Notes: generated from the letters alone by a model not told the origin. A stretch of 59,130 nucleotides of DNA from Bradyrhizobium lablabi (GCF_001440475.1 NZ_LLYB01000133.1:11377-70506); one strand, 5' to 3'; shown: positions 17,315 to 26,397, counted from the stretch's first letter. Translations and numbers: made by a program.

Positions 17315-18136
17315 TCAGACCCAAAACGCCGGCACGGCCGGCTCGAGCCTGCCGCCGGCCCGCACCGGCGCCACACGAAGCGCGAGGCCGGTGGCATCAT
17401 CGGTTTCGACCGCGACACCGCTGAGTGTCGCGACCCCTGCCGCCGGTTCGAAGCGGGCTGACGGAATACCCGTCGTGAAGCGCCGCAGCGGCTCCTCCTT
17501 CTGCATGCCAATGACCGAGTCATAATCGCCGGTCATCCCCGCATCGGTCATGTAGGCGGTGCCGCCGGTGAGGATCTGGTGATCGGCGGTCGGCACATGG
17601 GTGTGGGTGCCGACGACGAGACTGGCGCGGCCGTCGCAGAAATAGCCGATGCCTTGCTTCTCGCTGGTCGCCTCGCCATGGAAATCGACCACGATCGCGT
17701 CCGCCGCCTCGCCGAGCGGACAGGCCTCGAGCTCACTATTGAGGATTTGAAACGGATCGTCGAACGGCGTCATGAAGACGCGGCCGATCGCGTTGACGAT
17801 GAGCGCGCGCTTGCCGTTCTTGGTATCGACCAGCGCCGCGCCGCGGCCCGGCGTACCCTTCGGAAAGTTTGCGGGGCGGATCAGCTTTGGCGCGCGCTCG
17901 ATGAACACCAGCGCCTCGCGCTGATCCCAAGCGTGATTACCGAGCGTGATGGCATCCGCGCCGGCATCGAGCAGTTCCTGATAGATCGCCTCGGTGATGC
18001 CGAAGCCGCCGGCGGAATTCTCGCCATTGACGACGACGAGATCGAGCGCCCAGTCCCTGATCATGCCGGGAAGATGTTCCGCGATCGCGGTACGGCCAGC
18101 GCGACCGACCACGTCGCCTACGAAAAGAATACGCAA
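17315..18136 (-). CDS. YmdB-family metallophosphoesterase
   Basis: A 273-residue cytoplasmic phosphodiesterase of the TIGR00282/YmdB family; some homologues hydrolyse 2',3'-cyclic nucleotides. Metal ligands appear in GDVVGRAGR, VVVNGENSAGG, TLGNHAWDQ, VDFHGEATSEK and VGTHTHVPTAD. The start is TTG 18136, three bases after the cyclo-ligase stop, with GGAG at good spacing, so the two genes are translationally linked. Pairing of these genes next to 6S RNA is common in alphaproteobacteria. Confidence 0.93.
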   Translation of the reverse strand: MRILFVGDVVGRAGRTAIAEHLPGMIRDWALDLVVVNGENSAGGFGITEAIYQELLDAGADAITLGNHAWDQREALVFIERAPKLIRPANFPKGTPGRGAALVDTKNGKRALIVNAIGRVFMTPFDDPFQILNSELEACPLGEAADAIVVDFHGEATSEKQGIGYFCDGRASLVVGTHTHVPTADHQILTGGTAYMTDAGMTGDYDSVIGMQKEEPLRRFTTGIPSARFEPAAGVATLSGVAVETDDATGLALRVAPVRAGGRLEPAVPAFWV

Positions 18137-18139
18137 AGT

Positions 18140-18715
18140 TCAGCTCCGGAAATCGAACACTTTCTTTTCCGTTAGCACATAATCCAGCGCCACGTCGTGC
18201 GGCAGCGCGGGAACGGCTTTTATTTCCTGCACGGAAAAAGCGGTGCCGATCGCCGTAATCGCCTTGGCTTTTCGCAAATGCGCCAGCGTAAAGTCGTAAT
18301 GTCCGGCACCATAGCCGATGCGGTGGCCGGCGCGGTCGAACGCCGCCAGCGGCACCAGCATGATGTCGGGAATGAGTTCTTCCGCCGCCGGCGATGGCTC
18401 GAGGATGCCGAGCGGCCCCATCATCAGCCGGGCGTCGGGCGACCACGCGCGAAACGCCAGCGACTTGCCGCGAGATAACACCGCCGGCAGCGCCAGCTTT
18501 GCGCCCTGCTCGGCCAGCTTGCGCATCAAGGGTGCCGGATCGATCTCGCTGCGGATCGGCGAATATCCCGACACAACGAGGCCCGGCTCGAGTCCGAACG
18601 GCAGGCCGCGCTTGGCCATCGCCTGCGCCGCGGCCGCGCGCTGCTCGTCGCTCAATGCATCGCGCTTGGCGAGCGCGGCTGCGCGGAGATCGGCCTTGGA
18701 GAGGGTTGTCGTCAT
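18140..18715 (-). CDS. 5-formyltetrahydrofolate cyclo-ligase
   Basis: A 191-residue ATP-dependent enzyme converting 5-formyl-THF to 5,10-methenyl-THF. The N terminus SKADLRAAALAKRDALSDEQ has the family RxxxLxxR pattern, the substrate region IRSEIDPAPLMRKL follows, and the C-terminal GYGAGHYDFTLAHL is the nucleotide-binding signature. It is the ygfA homologue, which in many bacteria lies directly downstream of 6S RNA; a family B repeat intervenes here. Confidence 0.95.
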   Translation of the reverse strand: MTTTLSKADLRAAALAKRDALSDEQRAAAAQAMAKRGLPFGLEPGLVVSGYSPIRSEIDPAPLMRKLAEQGAKLALPAVLSRGKSLAFRAWSPDARLMMGPLGILEPSPAAEELIPDIMLVPLAAFDRAGHRIGYGAGHYDFTLAHLRKAKAITAIGTAFSVQEIKAVPALPHDVALDYVLTEKKVFDFRS

Positions 18716-18732
18716 GCCATGCTGCTCTTCGC

Positions 18733-18837
18733 CGTCATCACGCCGCGAATGCGGGTGATCCAGTATTCCAGAGACTTCAGTGATTCAACCGAGACGCCGC
18801 GGCGTACTGGATACCCCGCATGCGCGGGGTATGACGG
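18733..18837. repeat. Dispersed palindromic repeat, family B
   Basis: The left arm has GCGGGTGATCCAGTATTCCA, the right arm GCGTACTGGATACCCCGCAT and ends ATGACGG. It is related to 8034-8140 and lies between the 6S RNA candidate and the cyclo-ligase gene. Confidence 0.7.
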
Positions 18838-18879
18838 GACGTGCGCGGGTAGGACAAAGTCACAAGCAGAACAAACAAG

Positions 18880-19045
18880 AGCGCGAGGCCGCGATCGCCG
18901 TTGAAGCACTCGATCCCGGAGTTCCCTACGAAAGTAGGTGGGCACCATATGTCCGGATCCACGGACCCGGCCAGGGACAGTTCCCTAAAGGATCGATAAG
19001 GCCCCGGGGATATATGGCTCCTGACGCACGACGCAGCCTCGCAGG
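18880..19045 (-). ncRNA. ssrS: Probable 6S RNA
   Basis: The minus strand folds into a rod of about 165 nt, as expected for 6S RNA, which binds the housekeeping RNA polymerase. A closing stem of 11 pairs (one G-U) joins 19032-19042 with 18883-18893. An internal stem joins 19012-19017 (CCAUAU in RNA) with 18945-18950 (AUAUGG). An apical hairpin AGGGA-loop-UCCCU is at 18973-18986, and a side hairpin CCUAC-UUUC-GUAGG at 18925-18938 lies in the 3' strand of the central region. The position upstream of the cyclo-ligase gene and downstream of zapA is the classical zapA-ssrS-ygfA order. Ends are estimates. Confidence 0.72.
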
Positions 19046-19178
19046 AACCAATGTAAGCGTTACGGAAGGAATCCGCCAGCGGTTACCAGCCAGTCGTCCC
19101 TTTGTCCTCAACCAGACCCGTCACTACAAACTACTTTCGAGCAGCCACTTGCACTCACCCTAAGATTGCACTCAACTT

Positions 19179-19725
19179 CACCCTCCCCTGGAGGGGGAGG
19201 GTCGTTCGCATTCGGCGATGCGCAGCATCGTCGAGTGCGAGCGGGGTGGGGTGATCTATCCGCGAGCAAGATGGACATGGTTGCAGCGACTATACGCCGC
19301 GCGGCAGCGAAGAAGCTGCGGGCCAACACGACGCCGCATGAACGGACCCTTTGGCGAGCGCTAAAGGAGCTGCCGATCGAAGGCACACATTTCCGTCGGC
19401 AAGCGCCGATTGGCCGCTATGCTGTAGACTTCTTCTGTCCAGCGAAACGCCTCATCATTGAGCTTGATGGCGGGTATCACAACGAAGACGCGACGGCGGA
19501 GCGCGATAGCGAACGCCAAGCCTGGCTTGAACAGGAAGGATACCGTGTTGTCCGGTTTTGGAATTCCGAAATAACCGCTGATCTCAACGCCGTATTAGAG
19601 AGAATCTACGTGGAGGTGCACGGTGCACTCGACGCTGAAGCGCTGCCACTGAAACACCACCGACGACGATAGACCTTCACCCCGCCCCGCCGCTGCGCGG
19701 CGACCCTCTCCCTCCAGGGGAGGGT
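19179..19725. repeat. Inverted-repeat-bounded module around the DUF559 gene
   Basis: 25-base arms at 19180-19204 (ACCCTCCCCTGGAGGGGGAG onward) and 19701-19725 are inverted copies with one mismatch. Inside them a second pair, GCGGGGTGGGGTGA near 19241 and TTCACCCCGCCCCGC near 19676, is also inverted. The enclosed DUF559 gene faces opposite to both neighbours, consistent with an inserted module. Confidence 0.65.
19271..19672 (+). CDS. DUF559 protein, Vsr-like endonuclease fold
   Basis: A 133-residue basic protein of DUF559, related to very-short-patch repair and other PD-(D/E)xK-type nucleases. Family blocks: RANTTPHERTLWRALK, FRRQAPIGRYAVDFFCP (with the catalytic-type Asp), LIIELDGGYHN (E-x-D/G) and ERQAWLEQEGYRVVRFWN. 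The activity is not proven for the family. I start it at ATG 19271; upstream in-frame codons would run through the repeat. It is inserted on the opposite strand between zapA and the 6S RNA and is enclosed by inverted repeats. Confidence 0.88.
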   Translation: MDMVAATIRRAAAKKLRANTTPHERTLWRALKELPIEGTHFRRQAPIGRYAVDFFCPAKRLIIELDGGYHNEDATAERDSERQAWLEQEGYRVVRFWNSEITADLNAVLERIYVEVHGALDAEALPLKHHRRR

Positions 19726-19758
19726 AAGAGAAAGAGGCTGCGCCAACGCTGCTGGCTA

Positions 19759-20142
19759 TCACCCGATGGCGACGCCGTTGCCGATGGTGCGGTTGATCAC
19801 CTGCGTGGTTTTTTCGATGCGGTCGGCGGCGGCGTTCAGCGCGTTGGCGACGGCAACTTGCGTGGCCTTGGCGCGGTCGGCGGCGGCGGTGCGAACGTTG
19901 CGCAGGGTTTCGAGTTCGCCCTCCAGCGCGCGGATGCGCGCGTTGGCATCGACCAGCTCATCGCACACCGTCAGCGCTGCCATCACCGTCAGCCGCGCAT
20001 CGCCGATCTCGCCGAACTTGCCGCGCAACTCTCCGACCCGCGATTCCAGGCTCTCGGCAAGCTTGAGAAGCCGCACTTCCTGCCCTTCCTCGCAGGCCAT
20101 GCGGTACTGCCGGCCGTTGATGGTGACGTTGATGTGGCTCAT
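19759..20142 (-). CDS. zapA: Cell division protein ZapA
   Basis: A 127-residue FtsZ-associated protein that promotes Z-ring bundling. The N-terminal domain starts SHINVTINGRQYRMACEEGQ, then LAESLESRVGELR and MAALTVCDELVDANARI, followed by a long coiled coil. The ATG overlaps the DUF4164 stop (ATGA). It is on the same strand as the 6S RNA and cyclo-ligase downstream, from which the DUF559 module now separates it. Confidence 0.93.
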   Translation of the reverse strand: MSHINVTINGRQYRMACEEGQEVRLLKLAESLESRVGELRGKFGEIGDARLTVMAALTVCDELVDANARIRALEGELETLRNVRTAAADRAKATQVAVANALNAAADRIEKTTQVINRTIGNGVAIG

Positions 20143-20459
20143 TCATCCTCTCCGGCGTCGAGCACCGCGCGGATGGTGCCGATCGCGGCATCCAGTTTTT
20201 CGGCTATCTCGCGATTGGTGCGCTCCAGCCGGCGCGTCTTCACCAGCGAGCCATCGAGTTCGTCGGCAAGACGCGAGCGATCGGCGCCGAGCGCCTGGAT
20301 CCGGCTCGCCAATTCGTTCTCGTCGCGGTCCGCGTCGCGCCGCCGCTCGGCCGCGGCCTCGAGCGCGTCGAGCGCCAGCATCAGGCGCCGCGTGGCGACG
20401 TCGATGTCGACTTGGACCGGCTCGGCATTGCCGACACCGTTAGTGTGACGATCGCTCAT
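20139..20459 (-). CDS. DUF4164 coiled-coil protein, zapA partner
   Basis: A 106-residue, largely coiled-coil protein with heptads from DVATRRLMLALDALEAAAER to ERTNREIAEKLDAAIGTI. DUF4164 proteins are regularly encoded just before zapA in Rhizobiales and may act as a ZapB-like partner (inference from context). The start is ATG 20459. It overlaps zapA by four bases and is divergent from transketolase. Confidence 0.85.
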   Translation of the reverse strand: MSDRHTNGVGNAEPVQVDIDVATRRLMLALDALEAAAERRRDADRDENELASRIQALGADRSRLADELDGSLVKTRRLERTNREIAEKLDAAIGTIRAVLDAGEDE

Positions 20460-20836
20460 GAGAGACTGCGCGCACCTTCGCGTGTGCCCGCCGGACGGCA
20501 GCAAAATCTGCGGTTCGGCAAACGGTTAGAGCACGAAATTTACGTGGCAAGCGAGGGAATCGCAACGCCCGCGCGAAGCTATGCACCGTTAGATCGGGAG
20601 GCCTGTCCACACATGTGGCGCTTTGGTCCGGCACGGTTCTTTTCGGAAAATCCGTACCCGTTGGCTGGACCGCGCCGCAGGCAACTTTTCGCACCGGAAG
20701 CGCGTTTCCTCGCCTTGGACTCATGGGTTTGAGGTGCTATCCAGCCCCGACTTTCCCTTAGGTCACGCCCGTATTGCGGCCATTCGGCCGATACGTCCCC
20801 ACAACCCAAGCACCTCATTTCAGGCGGATTTTCATC
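20460..20836. other. Divergent promoter region, 377 bases
   Basis: Between the DUF4164 and transketolase start codons. It must carry promoters for both operons. Apart from short symmetries such as CCACACATGTGG near 20610 and CGGCCATTCGGCCG near 20778, I see no riboswitch or convincing gene. Confidence 0.5.
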
Positions 20837-22822
20837 ATGACGCAGGTCGATCATACCCGTATGGCCAATGCGATTCGCGGGCTTGCCATGGATGCCGTCG
20901 AAAAGGCGAAATCCGGCCATCCCGGCTTGCCGATGGGCGCGGCCGACATCGCGACCGTCCTGTTCACACAGTTCCTCAAATTCGATGCAACTGATCCGAA
21001 CTGGCCGGACCGCGATCGCTTCGTACTCTCCGCCGGACACGGCTCGATGCTGCTCTATGCCCTGCTGTACCTGACCGGCAACAAGGATATGACGCTCGAC
21101 CAGATCAGGAATTTCCGCCAGCTCGGCTCCAAGACGCCGGGACATCCTGAAAACTTCGAGACCAGCGGCGTCGAGACCACCACCGGTCCGCTCGGCCAGG
21201 GCATCGCCACCGCGGTCGGCATGGCGCTGGCGGAGAAGATGCTCGCTGCCGAGTTCGGCAAGAAGGTGGTGGGACATCACACCTACGTGCTCGCCTCCGA
21301 CGGCGACCTGATGGAAGGCGTGTCGCAGGAAGCGATCGCGATGGCCGGGCACTGGAAGCTGAACAAGATGATCGTGCTGTATGACGACAACGGCATCTCG
21401 ATCGACGGCCCGACCTCGCTTGCCGATTCGGTCGACCAGGTGAAGCGCTTCAAGTCCGCGGGCTGGGCCGCGGAATTGATCGACGGCCAAGATCCGAAGG
21501 CGATTGCGGCGGCAATTACCCGCGCGCAAAAATCCAACAAGCCGTCGCTGATCGCCTGCAAAACCACCATCGGTTATGGCGCGCCGACGCGCGCTGGCAC
21601 GGCGAAAGCCCATGGCGAGGCGCTCGGCGCCGACGAGCTCAAGGGCGCCAAGGAAAAGCTCGGCATTTCGCTGGAGCCCTTCTCGGTGCCTGACGATGTG
21701 CTGAAGGCATGGCGTGACGCGGGCAGCCGCGGCGCCGCCGCGCGCCAGGAATGGGAAGGCGTTTTCGCCGAGCTTGGTCCGCGCAAGCGCGCCGAGTTTG
21801 AGCGGCGGATGCGGCACGAGCGCCCCGCCGCGCTGTCGAAGGCGCTGCGTGCGCACAAGAAGGCGCTGCTGGAATCGCCGCAGAATGTCGCCACGCGGAA
21901 ATCCTCCGAATCCGCGATCGAGGCAATTGCGGCTGCGATGCCGATGGAATTCCTCGCCGGCTCCGCCGACCTCACCGGCTCCAACAACAACAAGGCGAAG
22001 TCCGCCGTCGCGTTCTCGGCCAAGACGCCGAAGGGCCGCTTCATCCATTACGGCATCCGCGAGCACGGCATGGCCGCGGCAATGAACGGCATCTTCCTGC
22101 ATGGCGGCTTCGCGCCGAACGGTGCGACCTTCCTGGTATTCACCGACTATGCGCGGCCGGCGATGCGGCTCGCGGCGCTGATGGGCACGGGCGTCGTCTA
22201 TGTCATGACCCATGATTCGATCGGGCTCGGCGAGGACGGACCGACGCACCAGCCGGTCGAGCATCTCGCGGCCCTTCGCGCCATTCCCAACATGCGCGTG
22301 TTCCGCCCCTGCGATGCCGTCGAGGTCGCCGAATGCTGGGAGCTCGCGCTCAACCGCGTGGACGGTCCGACGGTGTTGGCGCTGACCCGCCAGAACCTGC
22401 CGCAACTGCGCACCAATGCGCCGAACGATAACCCCTGCGCGCATGGCGCCTATGAACTGGTCGCAGCCCAGGGCGAGGCCAAGGTGTCGCTGTTCGCCTC
22501 GGGCTCCGAGGTCGAGATTGCCGTGGCCGCCCAGAAGCAATTGGCGGAACGCGGCATCCCGTCGCGGGTGGTCTCGGTACCCTCGCTGGAGCTGTTGCTG
22601 GCGCAGCCGGCGGACCGCCAGCAAGCCATCATCGGCAATGCGCCGGTCAAGATTGCCATCGAGGCCGCCGTGCGCTGGGGCTGGGATGCCATCATCGGCC
22701 ATGATGGTGAATTCGTGGGCATGCACGGTTTCGGCGCCAGCGCGCCTGCCAAGGACCTTTTCAAGCACTTCGGCATTACCGCCGATGCCGTCGTTAACGC
22801 TGCCGTGAAGCGCCTGGGCTGA
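20837..22822 (+). CDS. tkt: Transketolase
   Basis: A 661-residue thiamine-diphosphate enzyme moving two-carbon units between sugar phosphates (pentose phosphate or Calvin cycle). Motifs: SGHPGLPMGAADIATVLF, LSAGHGSMLLYALLYLTG, and the ThDP-binding stretch from SDGDLMEGVSQEAIAMAGH to YDDNGISIDG; the Pyr domain has GIREHGMAAAMNG and THDSIGLGEDGPTHQPVEHL. The ATG at 20837 gives the normal N terminus MTQVDHTRMANAIRGL. It heads the tkt-gap-pgk-fba series. Confidence 0.97.
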   Translation: MTQVDHTRMANAIRGLAMDAVEKAKSGHPGLPMGAADIATVLFTQFLKFDATDPNWPDRDRFVLSAGHGSMLLYALLYLTGNKDMTLDQIRNFRQLGSKTPGHPENFETSGVETTTGPLGQGIATAVGMALAEKMLAAEFGKKVVGHHTYVLASDGDLMEGVSQEAIAMAGHWKLNKMIVLYDDNGISIDGPTSLADSVDQVKRFKSAGWAAELIDGQDPKAIAAAITRAQKSNKPSLIACKTTIGYGAPTRAGTAKAHGEALGADELKGAKEKLGISLEPFSVPDDVLKAWRDAGSRGAAARQEWEGVFAELGPRKRAEFERRMRHERPAALSKALRAHKKALLESPQNVATRKSSESAIEAIAAAMPMEFLAGSADLTGSNNNKAKSAVAFSAKTPKGRFIHYGIREHGMAAAMNGIFLHGGFAPNGATFLVFTDYARPAMRLAALMGTGVVYVMTHDSIGLGEDGPTHQPVEHLAALRAIPNMRVFRPCDAVEVAECWELALNRVDGPTVLALTRQNLPQLRTNAPNDNPCAHGAYELVAAQGEAKVSLFASGSEVEIAVAAQKQLAERGIPSRVVSVPSLELLLAQPADRQQAIIGNAPVKIAIEAAVRWGWDAIIGHDGEFVGMHGFGASAPAKDLFKHFGITADAVVNAAVKRLG

Positions 22823-22844
22823 CGGTTGAGGTCCGGGGGAAAAA

Positions 22845-22858
22845 GGTCTACCTAGACC
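22845..22858. promoter_or_regulatory. 14-bp inverted repeat upstream of gap
   Basis: GGTCTACCTAGACC lies between tkt and gap, about 105 bases before the gap start codon. It could be an operator for the gap-pgk-fba genes or a weak hairpin after tkt; no U tract follows. Confidence 0.35.
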
Positions 22859-22962
22859 CCCATCTTGACCGTTTCCGCCCGGCCGAACCGGGCGTTCCGC
22901 CGTAAGCACCTCCGTGGAACATCTCCGCGGGGCCGGCACCGGCTATTAGAGGAGATACCAGC

Positions 22963-23970
22963 ATGGCAATCCGCGTCGGGATCAACGGATTTGGCCGCAT
23001 CGGCCGCAACATCTTGCGCGCGATCGCGGAATCTGGTCGCAAGGACATCGAGGTGGTCGGCATCAACGATCTCGGCCCGGTCGAGACCAACGCCCACCTG
23101 CTGCGCTTCGACTCCGTGCACGGCCGCTTCCCCGGCACCGTGACCGTCGACGGCGACTCGCTCAGCCTCGGCAATGGCAAGATCAAGGTTTCCGCCGAGC
23201 GCGATCCGTCGAAGCTGCCGTGGAAGGCGCTCGGCGTCGACATCGCGCTGGAATGCACCGGCATCTTCACCGCGAAGGACAAGGCCTCCGCGCACCTGAC
23301 CGCCGGCGCCAAGCGCGTGCTGGTCTCGGCGCCCGCCGACAATGCCGACGCTACCATCGTCTTCGGCGTCAACCATGACACCCTGACCAAGGATCACTTG
23401 GTCGTCTCCAATGGCTCCTGCACCACCAACTGCCTGGCGCCGGTCGCCAAGGTCTTGAACGACACCGTCGGCATCGAGACCGGCTTCATGACCACGATCC
23501 ACGCCTATACCGGCGACCAGCCGACGCTCGACACCCTGCACAAGGATCTCTATCGCGGCCGCGCCGCGGCGATGTCGATGATCCCGACCTCGACCGGTGC
23601 GGCGAAGGCGATCGGCCTCGTGCTCCCCGAGCTGAAGGGCAAGCTCGACGGCGTCGCGATCCGCGTGCCGACCCCGAACGTCTCGGTGGTCGATCTGAAG
23701 ATCGTCGCCAAGCGCGCGACCGACGCCAAGGAAATCAACGCGGCGATGAAGCGCGCCTCCGAGCAGCAGCTCAAGGGCATCCTCGGCTACACCACTGCGC
23801 CGAACGTTTCGATCGACTTCAACCACGATCCGCACTCGTCGACGTTCCACGAGGATCAGACCAAGGTGCAGAACGGCACGCTGGTGCGCGTGATGTCCTG
23901 GTACGACAACGAATGGGGTTTCTCCAACCGCATGGCCGACACCGCCGTTGCGATGGGGAAGCTGCTGTAA
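22963..23970 (+). CDS. gap: Type I glyceraldehyde-3-phosphate dehydrogenase
   Basis: A 335-residue NAD(P)-dependent enzyme. The Rossmann start is VGINGFGRIGRNILRAI, the catalytic Cys is in SNGSCTTNCLAP, and the substrate sites are TTIHAYTGDQ and RAAAMSMIPTSTGAAKA, ending with WYDNEWGFSNRM. GGAGAT precedes the ATG. A palindromic repeat separates it from pgk. Confidence 0.98.
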   Translation: MAIRVGINGFGRIGRNILRAIAESGRKDIEVVGINDLGPVETNAHLLRFDSVHGRFPGTVTVDGDSLSLGNGKIKVSAERDPSKLPWKALGVDIALECTGIFTAKDKASAHLTAGAKRVLVSAPADNADATIVFGVNHDTLTKDHLVVSNGSCTTNCLAPVAKVLNDTVGIETGFMTTIHAYTGDQPTLDTLHKDLYRGRAAAMSMIPTSTGAAKAIGLVLPELKGKLDGVAIRVPTPNVSVVDLKIVAKRATDAKEINAAMKRASEQQLKGILGYTTAPNVSIDFNHDPHSSTFHEDQTKVQNGTLVRVMSWYDNEWGFSNRMADTAVAMGKLL

Positions 23971-23986
23971 GATTCCAGTAAGTCGT

Positions 23987-24073
23987 CATGCCCGGCCTTG
24001 TGCCGGGCATCCACGTCTTGCCCTTCTTTCCATGGAGCGAAAGACGTGGATGGCCGGGACAAGCCCGGCCATG
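23987..24073. repeat. Dispersed palindromic repeat, family C
   Basis: 33-base arms at 23987-24019 (CATGCCCGGCCTTGTGCCGG onward) and 24041-24073 are near-perfect inverted copies, both carrying the ACGTC core. The element lies between gap and pgk and ends three bases before the pgk ribosome-binding site. Confidence 0.8.
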
Positions 24074-24090
24074 ATGGAGGAAGTGATCCC

Positions 24091-25287
24091 ATGACAAAAT
24101 CATTCCGCACCCTCGATGACGTCGACGTGAAGGGCAAGCGCGTGCTGCTGCGCGTCGACCTCAATGTGCCCATGGAGAACGGTCGCGTCACCGACGCGAC
24201 GAGGCTCGAGCGCGTCGCGCCGACCATCACCGAAATTTCCGACAAGGGCGGCAAGGTCATCCTGCTCGCCCATTTCGGCCGCCCGAAGGGGCGCGATGCC
24301 AAGGATTCGCTCAAGCCCGTCGCGGCGGCGCTGGGTCAGGTCATCAAGAAGCCGGTCGCCTTCGCCGACGACTGCATTGGCGAGGCGACGGCCAAGGCCG
24401 TCGGCGCCATGAAGGACGGCGATATCCTCTGCCTGGAAAACACCCGCTTCCACAAGGAGGAAGAGAAGAACGATCCCGCCTTCGTGGCGGAGCTGGCCAA
24501 GCTCGGCGACATCTGGGTCAACGACGCATTCTCCGCCGCGCATCGTGCGCACGCTTCGACCGAAGGCCTCGGCCACAAATTGCCCGCCTATGCCGGCCGC
24601 ACCATGCAGGCCGAGCTCGACGCGCTCGGCAAGGCGCTGGAAGCGCCGACCAAGCCTGTGATCGCGATCATCGGCGGCGCCAAGGTTTCGACCAAGATCG
24701 ACCTCTTGGAAAACCTCGTATCGAAGGTCGACGCGCTGGTGATCGGCGGCGGCATGGCCAACACCTTCCTGCACGCCCAGGGCGTCAGCGTCGGCAAGTC
24801 GCTGGCGGAGAAGGACCTCGCCGCAACCGCGCTGCGCATCATGGAAAAGGCCAGCGCTGCGAACTGCGCCATCATTCTGCCTGTCGATGCCGTGGTTGCC
24901 TATCACTTCGCGGCTAATTCGCCGTCGCATGCTTATGGGCTCGACGCGATCCCGGCCGACGGCATGATCCTCGACGTCGGCCCGCAGTCGACCGCGCGGA
25001 TTCATGCCGCGATCGACGACGCCAAGACGCTGGTCTGGAACGGTCCACTCGGCGCATTCGAGATGACGCCGTTCGACCGCGGCACCATGGTGGCGGCCAA
25101 ACATGCGGCCGAGCGCACCAAGGCGAAGAAACTGATTTCGGTCGCCGGCGGCGGCGATACCGTCGCGGCGCTGAACCAGGCCGGCGTGGCTAATGATTTT
25201 TCCTATGTATCGACGGCGGGCGGCGCGTTCCTCGAATGGATGGAAGGCAAACCGCTCCCCGGCGTTGAAGTTTTGAAACTGCGTTAG
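24091..25287 (+). CDS. pgk: Phosphoglycerate kinase
   Basis: A 398-residue two-domain kinase interconverting 1,3-bisphosphoglycerate and 3-phosphoglycerate. The N domain has VLLRVDLNVPM and LLAHFGRPKG, and the N-terminal basic patch residues; the nucleotide domain has AIIGGAKVSTKI, VIGGGMANTFL, WNGPLGAFE and the C-terminal SVAGGGDTVAAL. ATG 24091 is chosen because GGAGG sits 11 bases upstream and the protein then starts at the normal position. Confidence 0.98.
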   Translation: MTKSFRTLDDVDVKGKRVLLRVDLNVPMENGRVTDATRLERVAPTITEISDKGGKVILLAHFGRPKGRDAKDSLKPVAAALGQVIKKPVAFADDCIGEATAKAVGAMKDGDILCLENTRFHKEEEKNDPAFVAELAKLGDIWVNDAFSAAHRAHASTEGLGHKLPAYAGRTMQAELDALGKALEAPTKPVIAIIGGAKVSTKIDLLENLVSKVDALVIGGGMANTFLHAQGVSVGKSLAEKDLAATALRIMEKASAANCAIILPVDAVVAYHFAANSPSHAYGLDAIPADGMILDVGPQSTARIHAAIDDAKTLVWNGPLGAFEMTPFDRGTMVAAKHAAERTKAKKLISVAGGGDTVAALNQAGVANDFSYVSTAGGAFLEWMEGKPLPGVEVLKLR

Positions 25288-25329
25288 ATCAAGGGCGCCG
25301 GCAGGCGCGGCAAATACAGGAGAATTTGA

Positions 25330-26397
25330 ATGGCTCGCATTACCCTGCGTCAACTGCTCGATCATGCGGCAGAGCACGATTACGGTGTGCCGGCGTTCAA
25401 CATCAACAACATGGAGCAGGCGCTGGCCATCATGGAGGCCGCCTCCTCGCTCGACGCGCCCGTCATCATCCAGGCGTCGCGCGGCGCGCGCTCCTACGCC
25501 AACGACGTCATGCTCAAGCACATGATGGATGCCGTCACCGAAATCTATCCGCAGATCCCGGTCTGCGTGCATCTCGATCACGGCAATGAGCCCGCGACCT
25601 GCATGACCGCGATCCAGGCCGGCTTCACGTCCGTGATGATGGACGGCTCGCTGAAGGCCGACGGCAAGACCCCCGGCGACTGGGACTACAATGTCGGCGT
25701 GACCAGGACCGTCACCGACATGGCCCATCTCGGCGGCATTTCGGTGGAAGGCGAACTCGGCGTGCTCGGCTCGCTCGAGACCGGCATGGGCGACAAGGAA
25801 GACGGCCACGGCGCCGAAGGTAAACTCTCCCACGACCAGCTCCTCACCAACCCGGACGAAGCCGTGAAGTTCGTGAAGGAGACCAAGGTCGACGCGCTGG
25901 CGATCGCGATGGGCACTTCGCACGGCGCCTACAAGTTCACCCGAAAGCCGGACGGCGACATCCTCGCCATGAACGTGATCGAGGAGATCCATCGCAAGCT
26001 GCCGAACACGCATCTGGTGATGCACGGCTCGTCCTCGGTGCCGCAGGACCTGCAGGAAATCATCAACGCCAATGGCGGCAAGATGAAGCCGACCTGGGGC
26101 GTGCCGGTGTCCGAAATCCAGCGCGGCATCAAGAACGGCGTGCGCAAGATCAACATCGACACCGACAACCGCATGGCGATGACCGGCCAGATCCGCAAAG
26201 TCCTGAAGGACAATCCGGAAGAGTTCGATCCGCGCAAATATTTGAAGCCCGCGATGGAAGCCATGGCCAAGCTGTGCAAGCAGCGGCTGCAGGAGTTCAA
26301 TACCGCAGGCCAGGCCAGCAAGATCAAGAAGGTGCTGACCACGGCCGAAATGGCCAAGCGCTACACCAAGGGTGAGCTGGATCCCAGGATCGCTTAA
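25330..26397 (+). CDS. fba: Class II fructose-bisphosphate aldolase
   Basis: A 355-residue zinc aldolase of the long (Calvin-cycle/FbaA2) subtype. Zinc and substrate motifs: PVCVHLDHGNEP (zinc His and catalytic Asp), SVEGELGVLGSLETG (zinc Glu), GTSHGAYKF (zinc His), LVMHGSSSVP (His) and KINIDTDNRMAMTG (phosphate site). AGGAG precedes the ATG. It is followed by a class I aldolase gene of the same reaction. Confidence 0.97.
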   Translation: MARITLRQLLDHAAEHDYGVPAFNINNMEQALAIMEAASSLDAPVIIQASRGARSYANDVMLKHMMDAVTEIYPQIPVCVHLDHGNEPATCMTAIQAGFTSVMMDGSLKADGKTPGDWDYNVGVTRTVTDMAHLGGISVEGELGVLGSLETGMGDKEDGHGAEGKLSHDQLLTNPDEAVKFVKETKVDALAIAMGTSHGAYKFTRKPDGDILAMNVIEEIHRKLPNTHLVMHGSSSVPQDLQEIINANGGKMKPTWGVPVSEIQRGIKNGVRKINIDTDNRMAMTGQIRKVLKDNPEEFDPRKYLKPAMEAMAKLCKQRLQEFNTAGQASKIKKVLTTAEMAKRYTKGELDPRIA

